Below are positions 56,396 to 60,001 of a stretch of DNA of 60,001 bases, one piece after another. This DNA comes from a virus: the IMG/VR virus record IMGVR_UViG_3300028610_001416, positions 1 to 60,001 of that record. One strand, given 5' to 3'. The translations under genes and the position numbers were made by a program. Each line of letters begins with the position of its first letter. Position 1 is the first letter of the stretch. Under the pieces are notes generated by a model. It saw nothing but the letters and a program-made list of their open reading frames with translations. It was not told where the DNA came from and did not search any database.

Positions 56396-57661
56396 ATGAA
56401 ATCAAATAAAACTTTGCTTACAAAAAGTGAGCAGATTGCGAGGCTCACAAAAATGGTAAGTCTTCCGGCTATCGTGCTTGAGGCTGAGGAGGCTGACCGG
56501 TTCATTGACTATATTGTCGATGAATCTGTTCTCAAGAATAATGCTCGAGTTATAAAGATGAAAAAGCAGACAAAGAATGCTCGGGCGTTAGGTTTGGGAG
56601 ATGCACGATTCCTTAAACCAGCGGGAACCTTTAGCTCCTCAGATTATGTCAAGCAGCTGACAACCCAGAAGGTTCCATTAGTTACCAAGAAGATGCGTGG
56701 TTGTGTTGCTATTTTTGATGATGACCTGGAAGACAACATTGAAGGTGATGCCTTTGCAGACCATGTCCAACGAATGGTCACAGGTAAGATTGGCAACGAA
56801 CTGGAGGAAATATTCTGGATTGGTGACACAGGAAGCCTGTCAGGTTTTGGTGCTGATGACTCCCGCAGCTTGTTTGACGGCTGGCGGTACAGGATTCGAC
56901 AGAGTCAAGCAGCGTCAGGATACCTAAGTGGGTATTACAATAATGTCACTGGTAGAGCTACAATGATGACAGCGATTGCTGAGACTACTTATGTAGTTGG
57001 TGCCACTGCAAGAACACAGGGTGATATTCGAGAGCCAACGACTCCCAATGGTTTTGTTTACATTTGTGTTGTCGCTGGTACTCAAGCTGCTGCTGAGCCG
57101 ACGGCTTGGCCCACTGTTCTTGGCGGTACTGTTGTAGATGGTGGAGTTACTTGGAGATGTCATGCCCACGACTGTGCATTGCCTGGTAAAATCGCTGAGC
57201 AGAATACTGCCACACCATATAACTGGGAATTCAAATACGGCAACATGCTGAAAAGACTTCCTTCGAAATACAAAAAAGTTGGTATGGCTAATTTGAGATT
57301 TTTCCAGTCTGACCAATTAGCTCAAGACTATACCAACGCTTTGTCAGCACGAGCAACTATTCTTGGTGACAAAGCAATTCTTGGTCAAGGTCCTTTAGTG
57401 TTCGGTCAGGTGCCAATTACTCCTTGTCCTTTGATGCCAGTTACTATGTCGTCAGCGGGTGTTCTGGGAGGCGGAGCTTATGGTGACACACTGCTTACTC
57501 CTAAGGGTAACCTGGTTGTTGGTATTCAGCGGAATATCAAAATTGAATCACAAAGGTCGGCAGCTGATGAAGCCACTTATTGGTTCTACAGCTTGAGAGC
57601 AGACTGTGCCATTGAGAATGTCAATGCTTGTGTCTTGCTGGAGAAACTTATTACATCATAA
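56396..57661 (+). CDS. Major capsid protein (HK97 fold) with inserted domain
   Basis: 421 aa, AAAGGAG upstream. Residues about 45-150 (VLKNNARVIKMKKQTKNARA; DDDLEDNIEGDAFADHV) fit an HK97-fold capsid. Residues about 205-250 (FVYICVVAGTQAAAEPTAWP, TVVDGGVTWRC) form a module often found in phage surface proteins, apparently inserted in the capsid protein. The C-terminus returns to the capsid pattern (IKIESQRSAADEATYWFYSL). Confidence 0.8.
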   Translation: MKSNKTLLTKSEQIARLTKMVSLPAIVLEAEEADRFIDYIVDESVLKNNARVIKMKKQTKNARALGLGDARFLKPAGTFSSSDYVKQLTTQKVPLVTKKMRGCVAIFDDDLEDNIEGDAFADHVQRMVTGKIGNELEEIFWIGDTGSLSGFGADDSRSLFDGWRYRIRQSQAASGYLSGYYNNVTGRATMMTAIAETTYVVGATARTQGDIREPTTPNGFVYICVVAGTQAAAEPTAWPTVLGGTVVDGGVTWRCHAHDCALPGKIAEQNTATPYNWEFKYGNMLKRLPSKYKKVGMANLRFFQSDQLAQDYTNALSARATILGDKAILGQGPLVFGQVPITPCPLMPVTMSSAGVLGGGAYGDTLLTPKGNLVVGIQRNIKIESQRSAADEATYWFYSLRADCAIENVNACVLLEKLITS

Positions 57662-57662
57662 T

Positions 57663-57683
57663 CACAACTCAGTGTTGTGTTTT
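57663..57683 (+). terminator. Weak terminator after the capsid gene
   Basis: CACAAC (57663-57668) pairs with GTTGTG (57674-57679) and is followed by TTTT. May reduce transcription past the capsid gene, consistent with its high expression. Confidence 0.45.
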
Positions 57684-57724
57684 ATATAAATTAAAAAGGT
57701 TCAAGATAGAAGAAAGGATTGATA

Positions 57725-58285
57725 ATGAAAAGGTATGTAGTTCGCAATTACGGTGCTTCAAGGCAACTGTCGGTTGGTGGTCAGCAGGTTTGCGTAGTCA
57801 ATGATGGAATTGTTGAAACTGATGATGTAATGGAAGCTCAGGCATTGGCAGGGTTTGAACACATGACTATGACTGACCGTGGTTCAGAGTTGGCATCACC
57901 TCCTTCTCCTGGTGTTCAGGAGAAGCAACCTGAGGGAAAGCAAAAGAATTCTGTCGATGAACCTGAAGACGAATCATATGAGGATATGAATTCGGATGAA
58001 CTTCAGGCAATTGCAAAAGACAGGGAAATAGAGACTTCTGGGTTAGATGATGCAGAAATAATTAAAGCATTGGTAGCTTATGATGATGAACCTGAGAAAT
58101 CTGAGAAGCCTGCTGAGAAAGAAACACCTTTGAAAATCGGTGATAAAGTCTCAGCGGTATTCGAGGATGACCCGTACGAAGGAATTATCAAGTCCATCAA
58201 CAAGAAGAAGAGAACAGCTAAGATTGACTTCGAGGATGATACTACAGAGATTGTTGGATTAGGTAAATTGACCCGAGTTGCCTGA
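57725..58285 (+). CDS. Structural-region protein with Tudor-like C-terminus
   Basis: 186 aa from the ATG at 57725, behind AAAGGATTGAT. N-terminal beta part, acidic middle with a SAP/LEM-like helix (NSDELQAIAKDREIET), and a Tudor/SH3-like barrel at about 135-186 (LKIGDKVSAVFEDDPYEGII; TAKIDFEDDTTEIVGLG). The barrel resembles the one in the SSB-like protein at 39336. Possible head accessory. Confidence 0.5.
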   Translation: MKRYVVRNYGASRQLSVGGQQVCVVNDGIVETDDVMEAQALAGFEHMTMTDRGSELASPPSPGVQEKQPEGKQKNSVDEPEDESYEDMNSDELQAIAKDREIETSGLDDAEIIKALVAYDDEPEKSEKPAEKETPLKIGDKVSAVFEDDPYEGIIKSINKKKRTAKIDFEDDTTEIVGLGKLTRVA

Positions 58286-58329
58286 AGTCATCTCTCAAAG
58301 TATTAATTGAAAATTTAGGAGAAATTAAA

Positions 58330-59217
58330 ATGAGACGTAATTTAAATAATTTAGACCGTGATATTCTGCAAGCCCACGGTCGAATTTTTCAGGAGGCGTT
58401 TGCACACGGCATTGAAAACGACATGATTTACGGTGGACTGGTGTCAGGGCAGTCTGCGATGCAAGCACTTCATGCAAACCCTGTGGCAGTTCAGAATTGT
58501 ATAATTGGAACAAGACGTGTCACATGGGATGGTAAAGTCTTTCGTTACTCTTCTGCTATGGCAAACGTTGGTTCGGATTATCTTGCTTGGTCTGCCCATC
58601 GAAGACAAGCACTTAACTGGTCGGCTGTTGTGTCTGGTGCTTTAGGTGCCAATAGCTGTGTAGTTACCTTCGGTGGTTCCGATGGCGATGGTAGTGGAAA
58701 CGTGGCACTTGACTATTTGAAAGGTGGACAGATTGTATTTCTCAACACTTTGTTAGGTGCTCTTACCCTGGGTATTACAGGCAACACGGTTCTTACAGGC
58801 GGAGGAGGCGGTGCTTGTACAATAACTCTTGATGAAGCATTGCCGTTCTTGCTTACAAATACCATGAAGGTTGAAGCAATGGGAAATATGTATGCTGAAC
58901 TCACTGCTGCTGCCAACTGTCCAGGAGACGCCAGTATGGTTGGAGTTGCTTCACGTCAAGCGACAGCACTCTTGCCTTATCATTGGCAGCAAACTTGGGG
59001 ACCGGTCCATGTGAGTCCCAACAATGGCTTCCAAACTGAAAATGTTGGAAACAACGATTATAACAATCAAGTTGTTGTTTGGAATGGTACCATTGGTACT
59101 CATGAATACGATGATGCTCGAACTGAATATCAGCAGCACATCGGATTTGTAATATCTCGAGGACAAGCAGGAACGACACAAGGTGCTCCGTTCATTATGT
59201 TGCAGATTAACAAGTAA
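58330..59217 (+). CDS. Head-region structural protein
   Basis: 295 aa, TAGGAGAAATT upstream. Beta-rich and Gly/Ala-rich (GGGGGACTITLDEALPFLLT). No motif assigned; position after the capsid gene suggests a head decoration or second coat protein. Confidence 0.5.
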   Translation: MRRNLNNLDRDILQAHGRIFQEAFAHGIENDMIYGGLVSGQSAMQALHANPVAVQNCIIGTRRVTWDGKVFRYSSAMANVGSDYLAWSAHRRQALNWSAVVSGALGANSCVVTFGGSDGDGSGNVALDYLKGGQIVFLNTLLGALTLGITGNTVLTGGGGGACTITLDEALPFLLTNTMKVEAMGNMYAELTAAANCPGDASMVGVASRQATALLPYHWQQTWGPVHVSPNNGFQTENVGNNDYNNQVVVWNGTIGTHEYDDARTEYQQHIGFVISRGQAGTTQGAPFIMLQINK

Positions 59218-59268
59218 CAGCAACTAATAATAGAAGCCAAAACTTTTATAAGAAAGGTGAAATTTCTT

Positions 59269-59370
59269 ATGTCAAAGGAAGTTAAAGACACAAGGGAGGC
59301 TTACATTGCTCGAAAGCTTGAAGCAGATGGCATGAAACCTCCGAAGAAAGAAAAAGTCAAAGATAAGTAA
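59269..59370 (+). CDS. Possible 33-aa protein
   Basis: ATG at 59269 follows AGAAAGGTGAAA. Charged sequence opening MSKEVKDTREAYIARKLEAD. May be a short structural peptide. Confidence 0.4.
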   Translation: MSKEVKDTREAYIARKLEADGMKPPKKEKVKDK

Positions 59371-59398
59371 CGGTCCAGGTAAAAGGCTTTAGGGAGTT

Positions 59399-59650
59399 GT
59401 GCCTAAAACAACTCCCAGAAATTATAAGATGAAACAAGACCCAAGAACAATGGACATAATTAATCCCGAGCTTCAAGGAATGCCTCAACAGGATTATTTA
59501 CAGGAGTTGAATATTCGTTCTTCGAAAGCAGGTTACACTACCAGAGAAGGTAGTCCAATACCTTCAAAAATACAGAGCAGAGGGAGTGGACAAAGTAAAG
59601 TTCATAAAGTCTGGCCAAGAGATGAAGCTGGAAACTTAATTGGAGATTAG
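59399..59650 (+). CDS. Hypothetical 83-aa protein
   Basis: GTG at 59399 is only two bases after AGGGAG, so the start is uncertain; ATG at 59429 is an alternative. Polar, basic and without obvious secondary structure. Located in the head module. Confidence 0.45.
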   Translation: MPKTTPRNYKMKQDPRTMDIINPELQGMPQQDYLQELNIRSSKAGYTTREGSPIPSKIQSRGSGQSKVHKVWPRDEAGNLIGD

Positions 59651-59653
59651 AAA

Positions 59654-60001
59654 ATGGCGTTGACAACAAAATTAGATTTGACAGGACCTACTCATAAAGA
59701 GCCCGAACATGTTGTGAAGTCTATTACCGATGGAAATAATGCCGCTCTGATAAGTGGCGTTGTAGGCAAGCGAATAAAAATTTGGCGGATAAACTTTTTT
59801 GTCGGTACTACTAATAAGACTTGTGAAGTTCTCAGTGGTGAAAACTCTTTTACTTCAGTGTGTTCAGTTAAGACAATGCATCAAGTACTTAGGAGTTCTG
59901 ATGGAATCCCTGTGTTCACTTGTAATGCTGGTGAAGATTTCAAAGCAACTCCGAGTGATTCTACTAACTGGTATTTTTATATTGTTTATACCATAGATTA
60001 G
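59654..60001 (+). CDS. Beta-rich structural protein spanning the repeat
   Basis: 115 aa. Beta-rich with IKIWRINFFVGTTNKTCEVL in the centre, the type of small head-decoration or connector-adjacent protein. Its last 47 codons are the 144-bp terminal repeat, so bases 1-144 are the same gene part. No family was recognised. Confidence 0.55.
   Translation: MALTTKLDLTGPTHKEPEHVVKSITDGNNAALISGVVGKRIKIWRINFFVGTTNKTCEVLSGENSFTSVCSVKTMHQVLRSSDGIPVFTCNAGEDFKATPSDSTNWYFYIVYTID

Noticed and set aside
1-60001. CRISPR array
   Set aside because: No regularly spaced repeats with unique spacers; the only tandem repeats are coding (9016-9411).
1-60001. Integrase, transposase or CI-type lysogeny genes
   Set aside because: No matching motifs were found; the small XRE protein alone does not show a temperate lifestyle.

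Overview
The window is a complete or nearly complete genome of a tailed double-stranded DNA phage of siphovirus type. The first 144 bases are repeated exactly as the last 144 bases, so the ends overlap and the unique length is about 59,857 bp. All recognised genes lie on the + strand, are tightly packed (many ATGA or few-base overlaps), and are AT-rich. No integrase or CI-type repressor was found, so a virulent lifestyle is likely. The host is unknown. Lipobox lipoproteins and a Tat-type signal show only that it is bacterial.

Layout, read as a circle. (1) Late module, about 47.9 kb to the end and on through 1-14.4 kb: terminase small and large subunits, portal, MuF-GNAT fusion, XkdF-like protease, scaffold-like protein, HK97-fold capsid protein, connectors, tail terminator, tail tube, tail chaperones with a programmed -1 frameshift, tape measure, gpL-like and gpJ-like tail tip proteins, then a lipoprotein and a holin-like protein. 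No endolysin was recognised. (2) 14.4-24.5 kb: a promoter followed by small genes separated by four T-arm/minihelix RNA elements, then a TOPRIM/Spo11-like protein, a methyltransferase, a sigma-like factor, a SNF2-like helicase, a primase and a NADAR protein. This is followed by a tandem pair of related structured RNAs and a long leader with an interlocked (pseudoknot-capable) terminator. (3) 24.5-26.9 kb: DnaB-like helicase and a lysine-rich winged-helix protein. (4) 26.9-32.5 kb: a 7-deazaguanine DNA-modification cassette (QueD, QueE, PRTase-FolE, second QueD-like protein, radical SAM protein, DUF488-like protein, GT-B glycosyltransferase, DpdA). (5) 32.6-47.7 kb: replication and recombination genes. 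These are two sliding-clamp-like proteins, a UDG-exonuclease fusion and a separate polymerase-domain protein (a split PolA with a clamp gene between the halves), clamp loader, Tudor-containing SSB-like protein, RecA/UvsX, flap exonuclease, and a split Rad50 with Mre11 between its halves.

How they work together. FolE, QueD and QueE should make 7-carboxy-7-deazaguanine from GTP. The radical SAM protein, second QueD-like protein and glycosyltransferase are candidates for tailoring it, and DpdA would exchange it for guanine in phage DNA. No QueC or QueF was found, so the final base is probably not a plain preQ0 or preQ1 type. The most novel parts are this cassette with its glycosyltransferase and extra radical SAM enzyme, and the set of structured RNAs (minihelices at 15-16 kb, tandem RNAs at 22.95-23.23 kb, interlocked leader at 24.2 kb). 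All RNA pairings were found by eye and need folding and comparative tests.
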